Shown piece after piece: positions 46,778 to 58,654 of a stretch of 64,000 nucleotides of DNA. A model generated the notes under the pieces. It was not told the DNA's origin. It ran no database searches and was given only the letters and a program-made list of their open reading frames with translations. Position numbers and translations under genes: made by a program. How positions within the stretch are numbered: position 1 is the stretch's first letter; each line of letters opens with the position of its first letter. Source of the stretch: Heterohyrax brucei (lineage: Eukaryota > Chordata > Mammalia > Hyracoidea > Procaviidae); contig CM053140.1 in NCBI GenBank assembly GCA_028571685.1, forward strand, positions 221,607,323 to 221,671,322, written 5' to 3'.

Positions 46778-47339
46778 TGTATGGCAGGAAAATTTTCCCT
46801 AATTCTTTTGTATTCCTTTTTATATTTTGTCATGCTCTGTCAAACAACCTCAGAATCCAGTTCCAGGTATATTTTCCTGACTCCTGCCAATGTATAGTGG
46901 TTCAATTTTGTAGTTCATATAAGGCAGAGTTCCTTCCTCTCATCAGGCTAAGCATGTCTCCAGTTAGATTGCGAATTCTTCCTTGAAGGAGGATCTGGGC
47001 AGTGCCTGTTTATGTCCATCACTCTTCATAAATCACTTAGTCTACACCATTGCTACTTGTCAGAGATCTAAGAAATAGAGAATAAATGTTAAAACTATAG
47101 AACAGTTCCAAAAACTGACACAAAATCTATGTAATTAAGGGAATGATTTTTATTTCATTTCGTTCACTTGTTAGTAAACACCAAGGAATTTCTAGGTGCA
47201 GACAATACAAAATGATGAATAAGGCACAGCTCTTGACCTCAAATTACTTTCTACATATTGGGGAAAACAGGAAAATAAAGGACAGAGTACAATGCAGAGT
47301 GAAGGTATGTAACACAACTCTTGAAGGTACTAGATTTGC
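46778..47339. other. Unassigned non-coding sequence
   Basis: No gene or repeat recognised. Confidence 0.4.
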
Positions 47340-47560
47340 AGTCAGGTAAAGTCTAATAAGAATCCTGTCCTGTCTCTGGATGGTTGACTAACATCGAGTT
47401 TGTTACGAGTGTAAGTTTCCTTGTCTGTAAAATAGACCTAATACCAGCCTCATTGAGGTTTTCTTTTTTTTTGGTGAAGACTAATTGCAATATTATTTGT
47501 AATGTTCTAAGTGAAATACTTAGCATATAGTAATAATAGCAGTTATCTTTCTGTGTTAAG
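47340..47560 (+). repeat. MIR-like ancient SINE, plus
   Basis: The core AAGTTTCCTTGTCTGTAAAA is followed by TAATACCAGCCTCATTGAGG and an end with ACTTAGCATATAGTAATAAT, which matches the order in the mammalian-wide MIR consensus. Confidence 0.65.
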
Positions 47561-47663
47561 GCAAGGCTTATATAAAGTGCCCAGAGGTTATATTAGAGGA
47601 GCAACATGGAGGACTTACATTTTATTCTGTCAACAATAAATTTCTGATCCTACTCTATGACTT

Positions 47664-47884
47664 TAAGTGCCCTGAGGGCCCAGTAGTTAAAGTACTTTGC
47701 TTCAAGCCAAATGGTTAGAAACTTGAACCCATCAGATGCTCCCCAGGAGAAAGATTGCCACAGTCTGGCTTCTGTAAAGGCTACAACCTTGGAAACTCTA
47801 CTGGGTAGTTCTACTGTGTCCTAGATGGGCACTATGAGTCAGAATCAACTTTAAGGTAGTGGGTTTGGTTTTGATTTGATTTAG
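47664..47884 (+). mobile_element. AfroSINE (long type), plus
   Basis: The head is GAGGGCCCAGTAGTTAAAG, with the extra segment TCCCCAGGAGAAAGATTGCC and tail GGTAGTGGGTTTGGTTTTG. Perfect 10-bp duplications TCTATGACTT lie at 47654-47663 and 47885-47894. Confidence 0.93.
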
Positions 47885-48349
47885 TCTATGACTTATAGCT
47901 TTAAGTTAACCCACTTCTTGGTTCGCGCATGTGGACATTCAAAGTATCCTGTCCTCCAAGGGATATTTAATGGACACGTGATCCAGATTAGGTTAACAGA
48001 TCTCTTTGGAACTAAGCTAGAACTACAAGAAAAATCTTTTATTATTATTATTGTTATTATTATTGGGTTTTCCAACTTTCATGATTCCTTGGTCATCTTT
48101 ATCAACATTTAGGAAGAAATTGCCTATGTATGAAGCAACACAGAGAAACCAGAACCCAGATACTGGTGGTAGGATATTAAGAAACAGTTTTCGGAGAAAT
48201 CCTTTTAACTCTTGGATGTAGCCACATCTTACCAGATTCTACTCTGACATGTTACAACTATATGAATCAATATCCTGACCCACTACCTTTTTTAAGAGTA
48301 GCTTTGGTTGAGTTTCTATCACTTGCAGCTGAAAAATTCCCAGTCTATG

Positions 48350-48557
48350 TTGTGGTTGTACGTTGTTGAGTTGATTCTGACTCAAAGTGACCTTATAAAA
48401 CAAAGTAGAATTGCCTTATAAGGTTCTGCAGGCTGTAGTCTTTATGGAAGCAGATCATCAGGTCTTTTCTTCTGAGAAGTAGCTGGTAGTTTCAAAACGC
48501 CAACCTTTTGGTTAGCAGTCAAGTGCTTAACCAATGTACTACCAGAGATTCTCCTTG
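48350..48557 (-). mobile_element. AfroSINE (long type), minus
   Basis: Reverse complement: AAGGAGAATCTCTGGTAGTA head, TGCTAACCAAAAGGTTGG, the extra segment with CTTCTCAGAAGAAAAGACC, and tail TGAGTCAGAATCAACTCAAC. Confidence 0.9.
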
Positions 48558-49019
48558 TTTATAGAGGCAAGTAATCTAGTCTTTAGGGTCAAAGAAGGCT
48601 TCTCAAGAGAAGTAGAATCTAAAGGGAACCCTGAAGAATGTGTAGGAACTAACCAGGTCAAGGAGATTAGGAGGAAACAAGAGTTAAAGTATAAATAAAT
48701 TCTCTGACAGACTATTTACTGAGTTTCAACTCAAATAGTTTGGTAATCTGAATTCTGCAGTCCATTGCAGATTATAAATAGAAAGCAAGAAGAAAAAGAG
48801 GACATTGCAAATTTTGAACCCACTGACACAATGGCAGGTGACCTCAAGAAGGACAGTGTCAGGGAGTAGCAGGAGTGGTGTCAGAAAAAGCATGAAGCAA
48901 AAGTGATAAGAACAAAAAGTCTTTGTTGTATGCTTCATTTGAAGTGGAGGCAGAGAGTCTTTTCAATCCATCATGCCTTGCTATCACCACTGTTATTACT
49001 GCAATAATATTAAAATCAG
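48558..49019. other. Low-copy sequence, possibly an L2/MIR-age relic
   Basis: A stretch at 48590-48660 (GAAGGCTTCTCAAGAGAAGT, then CCTGAAGAATG) resembles a common ancient mammalian repeat. No gene is supported. Confidence 0.3.
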
Positions 49020-49125
49020 CTGTCAAGTACTGGGCACTTATTGCATAGCAGGTATTATTAAGTGGTTCACACTCATTATCTACTTTTTTCTTAATAACAA
49101 CTTTAAAAGGTGGATGTTTGTATCT
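49020..49125 (-). repeat. MIR-like fragment, minus
   Basis: TACTGGGCACTTATTGCATAG then CAGGTATTATTAAGTGGTTC and ACTCATTATC match the reverse complement of the MIR 3' half. Confidence 0.6.
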
Positions 49126-49393
49126 TATGTATTGTGATCACTGCCGTCAGATTGTAAAAACGATTGTATTTCTTTCATCTTAAAGGAAAACAAAAAACAA
49201 GAGCCACTTACCTCAAAAGCACAGCCTTACCTCATTCTTTTGTTCTGCTTTCTAGATCTTTCCATTATCTACAATTCACTATCTCAAAGTTCTCTTCTGA
49301 TTCGCTCCTTTTAAAAATAGAGAAAAATGAACCTTTACTTCATACTCAATTAAGTGAACAAATCTCAAGTATACAGTTCAGTAAGTTTTTGTA

Positions 49394-50458
49394 TCAGTAC
49401 CAGGATGTTTTGACTACTGTGACAGTGTAATAGGTTCTAAGATCAGGTAATGAGAGGCCTCCCAGTGTGTTCTTCTTCTTTAGTAGTGTTTTACTTATCT
49501 GGGGCTTCTTCCATTTCCAGACAAAGTTGGTAATTTGTCCCTCCATCTCATTAAAAAATGTCACTGGAACTTGTACTGGAATTGTATTATATAAGTAGAT
49601 GGCTTTGGGTAAAACAGACATTGTCACAATGTTAAGTCTTCCTATCCATGAGCAGGGTAGGTATCTCCATTTATGTAACTCTCTCCTAGTTTCTTGTAAT
49701 AAGGGTTTGTAGTTCACTTTGTAAATATCTGTTATTTCTCTAGTTAGATTTATTCCTAGGTACTTTATCATCTTAGGGGCTATCGTAAATGGTATTGACT
49801 TGGTGATTTCTTTCTTAATAATCTCATTGTTACTATAAATGAATCCTACTGATTTACTTATGTTTACCTTGTATCCTGAGATTTTGCTGAACTCTTCCAT
49901 CAGTTTGAGTAGTTTCCTTATGGATTCCTTGGGATTCTCTGCATATATGATCATATCATCTGCAAATAGGGAGATTTTTAGTTCTTCTTTGCCAATATAG
50001 ATGCCCCTTATTCCTTGGTCTTGTCTAATTGCTTTGGCTAGAACTTCTAGTCCAATGCTGAATAGGAGAGGTGAGAGTGGGCATCCTTGTCTAGTTCCTG
50101 TTCTCAAGGGAAACTCCTTCAGTCTCTCTCCATTCAGGATGACATAGGCAATTGGCTTTGTATAAATGGCCCTTATTGCCTTGAGGAATTTACCTTCTAT
50201 TCCTATCTTGCTCATAGTCTTTAGCATGAATGGGTGCTGGACTTCATCAAATGCCTTTTCTGCATCAATAGACAAGATCAGGTGATTCTTGTCTTTTGCA
50301 TTATTTATGTGGTTGATCATATTAATCGTTTTTCTGATTTTGAACCAGGCTTTCATTCCTGGTGTGAATCCAACTTGGTCATGATGGATTAATTTTTGGA
50401 TATGTTGTTGTATTCTATTGGCAAGAATTTTGTTGAAGATTTTTGCATCTAGATTCAT
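49394..50458 (-). pseudogene. L1-d reverse-transcriptase domain, open frame of 354 codons
   Basis: An uninterrupted frame carries the RT palm: [44 protein letters not shown] (catalytic Asp), [13 protein letters not shown] and [12 protein letters not shown] with the FADD pair intact, then [10 protein letters not shown] and [15 protein letters not shown]. It ends where the insertion is truncated. Upstream EN-linker fragments at 51065-51322 are frameshifted. It is not a functional gene, since endonuclease start, C-terminus and promoter are all missing. Confidence 0.9.
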
Positions 50459-50766
50459 GAGTGATATCGGTCTGTAGTTTTCTTTTTTGGTTGAGTCTTT
50501 CCCTGGCTTTGGTATCAGGGTTATGCTGGCTTCATAGAATGAATTTTGGAGTATTCCATCCCTTTCTATACTGTGAAATAGTCTCAGTAATATTGGAGAT
50601 AACGTTTCTCTAAAAGCTTGGTAGAAGTCCGCAGTGAAGCCATCTGGGCCACGGCTTTTTTACGTTGGTAGCTTTTTGATGACTTTTTTTACTCTCTTCC
50701 TTTGTAATGGGTTTATTAAGTTGTTCTGCTTCACCTTGTGATAATTTGCATAGGTAACATGAATCA

Positions 50767-50806
50767 TTTGTATCCAACTCGACGGCACTTGGCTTGCTTT
50801 GGCAAT
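50767..50806 (+). repeat. 40-bp SINE/RTE-tail micro-insert with 8-bp duplication
   Basis: Within L1-d, ATGAATCA occurs at 50759-50766 and again at 50807-50814. Between the copies lies TTTGTATCCAACTCGACGGC then ACTTGGCTTGCTTTGGCAAT, which resembles the AfroSINE/RTE 3' tail (CGACTCGACGGCACT.GG). Other L1 copies read straight across this site, e.g. L1-b near 16104-16118. Confidence 0.7.
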
Positions 50807-51584
50807 ATGAATCAAGAAATTTGTCCATTTCCTCTATGTTTTCAAATTTGTTAGAATACAGTCTTTCATAGTACTCAGCTATGATATTTTTTATTTCTGT
50901 TGGATCTGTTGTGAAACCTCCCCTCTCATTTCAAATTTGGATTATGTGTTTCCTTTCTTGTTTTTCTTTAGAAAGTTTAGCCAATGGTTTGTCAATTTTC
51001 TTGATCTTTTCAATTTTTTCAATTGTTCTTCTACTCTCTAATTAGTTTAGTTCTGCTCTGATCTTCATGATGTTTTCTTCTGGTGCCTGAGGGGTTCCTC
51101 TGTTGTTCTCTCTCTAACTCGTTCTAGCTGTAGGGTCAGTTCTTTGATTTGGTTTGTTTCTTCCTTCCAGATATGTGCATTTATAGAGATAAACTGACCT
51201 CTGAGCACTGCTTTGGCTGTATCCCATGTGTTCTGGTAGGAAAGGTAGTCATTCTCATTGGAATCCTTAAATTTTTTTATTTCATCCTTGATTTCTTCTA
51301 TAACCCATGTTTTTTTGAGCAAGGTGTTGGTCAGTTTCCATGAGTTCCACTTTCTATCTATGTTTTTCTGTTATTGATTTTGACTTTTATGGCTTTATGA
51401 TCTGAGAAGATGCTTTGTGTTAATTCAATGGTATGGATTTTGTTGAGATTTGCTTTATGTCCTAACACATGGTCTATTCTGGAGAATGTTCCATGTGCAT
51501 TGGAGAAGAAGGTGTAGTTGTCCACTGATAGAAAATTCTGTATATGTTGATGAGGTCTAGTTCGTTAACAGTTCAGTAAGTTTT

Positions 51585-51889
51585 AGAAGTATTTACACTC
51601 ATGTAACTACTGCTTAAAAAGAGACATAGAACTTTTTCAGCATCAGAGAAAGTTTTCTGATGTTGTTTATGATCAACTAGTACCCTCCCAACTAGAATTT
51701 TTATAGAAGTTGTCATTTTCTTTAATACCCAATGTTGTTGGATTTAATGTCCTAATGGAATCATACAGCAATGACTATTTTGTGTCTGTTTTTCTTTTGC
51801 TCAACATACTATTTTTGAGATTTATCTATCTCAAAACTATGTGTCAGGGTCCCAGATAGCCAAAACAACTCTTTTTGTAAAATTTTTTG
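51585..51889. other. Unassigned sequence
   Basis: Short non-coding interval between L1-d and an L1 3'-UTR fragment. No feature recognised. Confidence 0.4.
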
Positions 51890-52617
51890 GCTTATATTTT
51901 CATTTTTGTATTGTACTTTAGATGAAGGTTACAAAACAAACAAGTTTGTCATTATACAGCTAAAACACATATTGTTTTGCATGTTGGTTGTTTGCATATT
52001 GGTTGCCAACCTCACAACTTGTCGACGCACCCCTCTTCTCAACCTTGTATTCCCCATTATTAGCTTTTCTGTTCTTCTCTGCCTTTTTATCCTTGGCCCT
52101 GGGCCTAGTGTGCCAATTTAGTTTCACTTCATTTATTATTAATGAAGGGTGAGCCTCAGGAATGACTTCATTATTGAGCTGTAATGGTGTCCACTGTCCA
52201 CACTCTTGGGATTTTTCCAGTCTCTGTCAGACCAGTAAGACTGGTTATGTGTATAGGTGTGTGTGAGTTAGAATTTTTTTCTGTATTTTTATTCAGCTCT
52301 ATCTGGGACTTCCTATGTGATCCCTGTCAGATCAATCCATGGTGATAACCAAGCATTTGTTGTCCTGGACTCAGTCTAGTAGAGGTTGTGGTAGTTGTGG
52401 CCCATTAGTGCTTTGGACTGATCTTTCTCTTCCATCTTTAGTTTTTTCCATTCTGCCTTGCTCTCCAAGGGGTTAGAGTAGTGAAGTGCTTTAGATGGCT
52501 TCCTATAGGCTTTTAACCCCAAACACTACTCACCAAAGTAGAATGTTCAACATTTTCTTTATCAAGTATGTTATGCCAATTGAGCTGGATATTCTCTGAG
52601 TCCATTAACCAAAATAG
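51890..52617 (-). mobile_element. L1 3'-UTR fragment, minus
   Basis: Collinear with the L1-H1 3' UTR at 10062-11040 but without the inverted duplication. Landmarks: TGTACTTTAGATGAAGGTTA, CAGTCTCTGTCAGACCAGTA and TGGACTCAGTCTAGTAGAGG. It ends near 52617. Confidence 0.8.
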
Positions 52618-53545
52618 TCTTGGGGAAAAAAGAGAGTAAGGTAAGAGGACATACACTGCTCAATGTCAGTAATTTCTTAAAAAGCTACAGAAATCAAAAT
52701 AGGGTGGTACTGGTGTAAAGATAGACATACAGACTAGTGAAAAGGAAATGAAAGTCCAGAAATAGATATGGCCAACTACTTTTCAGTGAGGAGTTCTTCT
52801 CAATTCAGTGGGGAAATAATAGTCTCTCCAACAAATCATGTGGGATCTCCACATGCACAACGGTGAAGTCAGACACTTATCGCAGACTGTATGCAAAAAT
52901 TATTTCAAAAAGGATGAATGACCCAAATGTGAAAGTGAAACCCACACCACATAAGAAAACATAGGTGTAGAGCTTCAGTAATTTTATTAGACAATAGATT
53001 CTTAACATGGGATATTAGAAGCATGGAGAATTTGGAACACTTTCCAGTTGCTGAGAGGAATGTAAAATGATGCAACCATTGTGGTAAACAGACTGGTGGT
53101 TCCTAAAAAGTTACAGATAGACTTACCATATGAACAAGTACACACCCCAAAGACTTCAAAGCAGCAACTCGAACAGACATATGCACACCAATGTTCACTG
53201 CGACATTCTTCACAATAGTTAAAAAGTAGGAACAATCCAAGTGCCCATCAAAGGATGAATGGATAACTGAAATATAGTACATATATATAATGTAGTATTA
53301 TTCCATCATAAAGAGATATGAAGAACTTCTGACACATACTACCACAAGAATGAACCTGAATATATTAGGTAGAGTGAAAAAAGTCAGACACAAAAGAGCA
53401 AATCTTGTACAACCACACTTTTATGAATTATCTGTAACAGGTAAATTCACTGAAACAAAAGATTAGTGGTTTCCGGGAGCTGGAGGAGGAGAGATTGGAG
53501 ATTATTTTAAAAAAAAAAAAAAAAACTTAAAAATTACACAGCTAG
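52618..53545 (+). mobile_element. Old L1 ORF2 end plus 3' UTR, plus
   Basis: Plus-strand L1 of a more diverged type: a region with TACTGGTGTAAAGATAGACA, then TGGTTCCTAAAAAGTTACAG and AGGATGAATGGATAACTGAA, ending in an A-run (about 53508-53525). Frames are fully decayed. Confidence 0.7.
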
Positions 53546-54230
53546 CAGTAGCAGAATTCCAGAATGCAGACACCTGGAATAAGAAAACAAAACAAATAAA
53601 AAATAAGTAAGCAAATAAATAAATTTTTATTGTTTAGGAAAAATCAAACAAACTTATATGTCAGTACAGTGTGTCAGTATTTCATCCTTTTTTGTGACTG
53701 AGTAGTATTCATTTGTCTGAATACATCACAATTTGAATATTCCTTCTCCTGCCAATGGGCATCTTAGTTGTGTGGAGGTTTAGCTATTATGAGAAGCTGT
53801 TCTGAGCTTTTGTGTACAAGTTGCTGAGTGAATATATGTATCCACTTATTTATGGATAAATTTTAAATAAGCATATATTTAATTTTAAAGACATTGACAA
53901 TTCTTCAAAGTGATTCTAACATTTCATACTTCAGACAGAAATATATGAATGATTCATTTCCTCTATATCCTCACCAACATTCAGTGTGGGCAGGCTCTTT
54001 GATTTCACATAATCCAGTGAGTAGAAAATGGTATCTCTCCCTGGTTTATTTTATATTTTCCTTGATGATTACTCATTCTCTTTTGAATGTCCTTATATCA
54101 GAATTTTTCCCATATCACTTCACTCTAAAACAGGTCTTGTCAAAGTTTGCAGTGATCTTTACACTGATAAATGAAATGAGAAAAACTCATCTGCCTTATT
54201 ATTATTATACAAGATTGATCATTCTCTTTT
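53546..54230. other. Low-copy sequence with possible L1 relics
   Basis: 53690-54010 has faint similarity to L1 3'-end sequence on the minus strand (TTTATGGATAAATTTTAAAT region). A 124-codon frame at 53894-54268 has no domain and is treated as chance. Confidence 0.35.
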
Positions 54231-55080
54231 TTGAAGGCTTCCAGCACCTACTTATCTTCTCTCAGTGACTGTTTTTTCTGGGTATCCTTGCTGGCTCCTT
54301 GTAGTCACATGACTTCTAGTAATGAATTGTTCTAGGACTCATTCCTTAGTCTCCTTCTCTGCTCCTACCTCTTTGAAGCTCTCATCCAGTCTCACAACTT
54401 TAAATACCAGCTCCTAATTCCAGCCTATTTAAACCTTAGACATAAGCGTACAAAGACTTATTTGACATGTCTACTTGGATGTCTAGTAGCCTAATGTCTG
54501 TTTTTACTTTGCATACTAAATCTTACATGATAAATGTACCCCTTCTGTAGCTTTTCCCATCTAAATAAATGGCAGCTTGTCCCTCTAGTTACCCAGGCCC
54601 TGAATCCATAGAATTATCTTTGGCTCTTTTCTCTCTTTCACACCCTATAGTCACATCAATTAGGTCTTGAAAATTTATCTAGAGTCAAATTGCTTCTCAT
54701 CACTTCCATCACTGCTATCTCAGGTTGAAGCTACCGATATCTCTCATCTAAATTATCAAAACAGCTTCTCAACTCATTTTTCTACTTCCATTGTGTCCTT
54801 GTATAATCACTTCTGAAAAGAGCAGCCACAGCAATGCTTTTGAAATGTAATTTAGATCATAGCACTCTTCTGTCCTAACAGTTTAAAATCATCCCCTACA
54901 TTGTGCCAGCTAGGGGGATGCTGGTGTGAACCAAAATGAACAACATTCTTGCCTTCTTGGAGCTTGTGGTTTATCAGGAGAGATGGACAATGACTACATA
55001 GTTATCTCACAGTAATTAACAACTGTCACAAGGGATGTGTACATAGGGTGATGAGAATGTCTAAATAATAGGGGATCGGG
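54231..55080. repeat. L2-like ancient LINE relic(s)
   Basis: Blocks such as CAGCCACAGCAATGCTTTTG, AGATCATAGCACTCTTCTGT and TTAAAATCATCCCCTACATT, then TCTTGGAGCTTGTGGTTTAT, resemble widely dispersed mammalian L2-age repeats. The assignment is from memory and the boundaries are loose. Confidence 0.4.
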
Positions 55081-55122
55081 GATACTTCCAGGAGAAATTC
55101 AATTTGAAATCTGAAGGGTAGT

Positions 55123-55320
55123 TTGTTATTGTGTGCTGTTGAGTCAGTTGTGACTCACAGTGATTATAAGACAGAGTAGAAGTACCCCATATCGTTTCAT
55201 AGGCTGTACTTTTTTCAAGCATATCTCCATGACTTTTCTCCTACTGAGCTACTAGTAGGTTTGAACCTCTGATCTCTGGGCTAGCAGCCAAGTGTTTAAC
55301 TATTGTATCACCAGGACTCC
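55123..55320 (-). mobile_element. AfroSINE (long type), minus
   Basis: Reverse complement: GGAGTCCTGGTGATACAATA head, GCTAGCCCAGAGATCAGAGG, and tail TGAGTCACAACTGACTCAAC. The middle extra segment is present. Confidence 0.9.
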
Positions 55321-55734
55321 TCAAAGAAAGGGTAGGAAGAGAACCATGCTGATAGTACAAGTATGCAAATATTACAGTATCAGAAAGTGGCAGAATGTAT
55401 AACTAAAGTCCAGTTAATGTGTCTTTAAACTTTTAACTTGTAAGCACCATGTAATATTATCCTTGATGCAAAATAAGATTCACTGGCAATGGAATAGAAA
55501 TTCAAAAATGCAGTATCAAGAGTTCTTAAAACTTAGTGCCCTCTCTTCACTTTTCCAGGAAGACTTACATTTTGAAATGGATAAGAAGGAATCCAGCTTA
55601 TTAAGAACTATGCTCAGGAAATCAAGCTCAAAATGTGCACATCATAATATTTGTTAAAATCATCTTAATATGTGATTTTAATTATTTTACTAGGCACAGA
55701 GCCAAACACTTGAGGTGAATCGATTTGTTTCAAC

Positions 55735-55905
55735 TTCGTAACATAAACTAGGGTCCATTTTTCCCATTTTGCTAACAAAGAAATTGAATTTTAGAGAGAG
55801 AAAATCTAAATCCAAGGTCACATGATTAGCAAATAGCATAAATGGGTACTGAACCAGATACTCTGGCTTTGGAGACTGATGTCTTCATAACTTTTTGTGT
55901 TATCA
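55735..55905 (-). repeat. MIR element, minus
   Basis: CCCATTTTGCTAACAAAGAA, then AGAGAGAAAATC, CCAAGGTCACATGATTAGCA and GAACCAGATACTCTGGCTTT follow the reverse MIR consensus order. Confidence 0.75.
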
Positions 55906-57569
55906 CTGTTAATATTCCTACGTTTCCAGTCTGACAGCTGTCAGGTAACACTGGTCCCTAGTCACTCTTAAAGAAAGCAAGAGTTGCAGAAAAGGGAGCA
56001 TTATTGATTTATTTCTTCCATTCATCCCTTGCTGCCATCCACATCCATTGCCTCTGGCACACTTTGGTAACAGTTTCAACACCAGCTAAGTAAATCACAG
56101 ATAAGTTGTAGATGAACTAGTGTGATACAGTGAGACACAGCGATGGCGGGAAAGGTGGCAGAGTTTGACAATCTCCTGTTGGCATGTTTGAATGGCAGTT
56201 GGGCTTGAACTGTTTCTATCTATTCCTTCCAGCCAAATATCTGGTGCCATTACCTGGGCCATTGGCACAGAACAACTTCTTACGGAAGTTAGGATGAGTC
56301 TTCTTTAATTATGGTAATTGGCAATAGAGATTCAACTTCTAGATTTCTGTCTTAGTTTTAAAAACAAACACACACGTTTAAAAACAAAACAAAACAAACA
56401 ATAAACAGAGTGACAAAAATCTAGAAGCTAGCACATCCCAACTTCTGGGGAATTTCTCTTGCAAACAGCTAATTGAAACATTCCTTCGATTTATGCTGCT
56501 CGGTTTTGACAGTGGCTCTGCCCTTTGTCACAAAATCAATGGTCTTTTTTTTTAATCCCTTCTTATCTTTCATCATTTCACCTCTGACTGTAGGGCCTTC
56601 TTTCCCCACTCAGAGTCTTCCTCTGATCAACAGGGTTAAGTGGTCTTTTCATACTGCCTGGCCAGACTGTCAAAAGGCATTGAGTGGCTTTTGAAAATGA
56701 GCCATGTTAAATGGACTTGATGGGGGTTACCACCACCATTACTGCTATCACCACTGTGATAAAATGGAGCAATAATAACGGGGGAAGCTACTTGTCACTG
56801 TCTTTTTGAGATCACTTAAGATAGTTTGGATCTGAAGCTTTTTTTGCCAAAGATAAATGGAACACATACAAGATAAATGTCACTATTGCTGGATCCTTGT
56901 TTGCGAACTTTCACGTGCCCATGCTGTTTACCTGTGTGACATCCAGAGAGGGGGAAGATAAAGACAGTTCATCAAACTTCCAGGGGGCATAAGATTGCCA
57001 CCTGTTGTGGCTGCAGGTGAGTATACTTTGATTAAAATGAGTCAGGATGTAGATAATGGAACAGAAAAACATGTTACATTGCCTTTTCTTTTAACTGCGA
57101 ATATTCCATCCATTTGTCTTAAGCATATGAAATCATGGATGTGTTGATTTCTGTGATTCAGTGCTGTGTGATTTTGGATGATGTTCCCAACCTTCCTGTG
57201 CCTCTGTTTTTCAGAATGACTAACTCATTCCAGTTGGCCCAGGACTAGTCCAGTTTCAGCACTGAAAATCCCAAGTACTGGCAAACCCTGGAGTTTCGGA
57301 CATAGCAGGACACTCGGTCATCCTATTGTTTTCTCATCTATACAGTAGGGTAACAATATTAACTCCTTTTGTGAAATCCATTCAGTAATGAAAACTGAGT
57401 TACAGATGCAAAGCACTATAATTGTTATTACATGGTTATCCCACAGGCTGCATCTTGGTCTGGTTAGAGATAAGAGAGTCCCAATATGTAACAGAAAGAA
57501 AATTCCTTCTAACTGGAAGTTCATATTCTTGAAAACAAGTAATGGAAAGAGGTAATGGCAATGGCCACA
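55906..57569. other. Low-copy non-coding sequence
   Basis: No gene is recognised. A weak MIR-like core (TGTGTGATTTTGGATGATGT then CCTCTGTTTTTCAGAATGA) lies at about 57165-57222. A (CAAAA)n-rich patch sits at 56360-56400. Confidence 0.4.
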
Positions 57570-57717
57570 GTATCTGTGTTTATATATATTGATTAACTTT
57601 TCAGAGTACAAAGGACATTTATTAGTACCTGATGCAGAGATATGTATCTGTGTTTATATATATTGATTAACTTTTCAGAGTACAAAAGACATTTACTAGT
57701 ACCTGATGCAGGGATAT
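57570..57717. repeat. Two-copy 74-bp tandem duplication
   Basis: 57570-57643 and 57644-57717 are head-to-tail copies that differ at three transitions only. Each unit starts GTATCTGTGTTTATATATA and ends GATGCAGRGATAT. Confidence 0.95.
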
Positions 57718-57894
57718 GAATTCCAGCTCACCTCAGAATGAATGTGGGTAAAAGAAAAGGCGTATAGAATTACAGTTCAAAGAAATTGCTTGTCATCTGT
57801 TCTCTTTTATCTTTAACAGTTTGGTGTTCTGAACTACACAACTATTGTGAAGATGAAATGAGATTAAGCCTATGTATGAGCTTGCCATGTAGAA

Positions 57895-58049
57895 AATCCA
57901 AGCCACTGCCATCAAGTCAATTCCAACTCATAGTGACCCTGTAGGGTAGAACTGCTCCATAGAGTTTCCAAGGAGCATCTGGTAGATTGGAACTGCCAAT
58001 GTTTTGGTTAGCACCCGTGGCACTTAACCACTATACCACCAGGGTTTCC
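57895..58049 (-). mobile_element. AfroSINE, minus
   Basis: Reverse complement: GGAAACCCTGGTGGTATAGT head, GCTAACCAAAACATTGGC, tail ATTGACTTGATGGCAGTGGC. Perfect 12-bp duplications TGCCATGTAGAA lie at 57883-57894 and 58050-58061. Confidence 0.95.
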
Positions 58050-58061
58050 TGCCATGTAGAA

Positions 58062-58654
58062 GTTACTCAACAAATGTTAGTTTTCTTCCTAAAAAGACAT
58101 TAGTCTTTGTTTCATTTATACCAGAAAAAAAGTGAGAATTGAGTAAATCGTAAAGCACACTCTTAAGATACAGAATGCCTATACTTTTTACGTTATTTGT
58201 AGGTTTTATTAAGCAAAATCTTTCTGTGTCTTCCTTGATAATCTCACCTGTTAAAAGAGGAATTGCTAGAAATTCTTAAACCTGTTCCATTCTAAATCCT
58301 GCCAATCTAAAATCAGCAGTAGCCTTTACAACATTTTATTGATAAAATGTTCATAAGTGCAAAGACCAGCATAGCAATACCTATACAGCTGCCACTAGCC
58401 TTATAAATTACTAATATTCCAGATTATCTTCCTATAAAAACTAAAAAAAATAATAATTGCAAAATATTGTATACCAATCGTAAAAATTTAGGCAATATAT
58501 GATGGAGCAAAATTAAATTCACCTTATTTCTTCTTCCTGGAGATAACCATTATAATATACACTTCAGACTTGTTACAATACATGGCAGGGAAACATTAAA
58601 ACATTGAAATTTGCTTCATAGTTGGCAATATCCTTCAGTTAAAAGCAAAATAAA
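58062..58654. other. Unassigned AT-rich sequence
   Basis: No gene or repeat recognised. Confidence 0.4.

Larger units (their letters stand above)
49390..51567 (-). mobile_element. L1-d: L1 fragment lacking both ends, with intact target duplication
   Basis: 2178 bp of L1 ORF2 only. On the minus strand it runs from inside the endonuclease domain (51567) to just past the RT (49390), ending GGTACTGATACAAAAAC. There is no ORF2 C-terminus, 3' UTR or poly(A). Yet it is flanked by a perfect 17-bp duplication ACAGTTCAGTAAGTTTT (49373-49389 and 51568-51584), so the fragment entered as such. On the L1 strand the site reads TTCT/AAAAC, a normal L1 endonuclease site. Confidence 0.93.
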
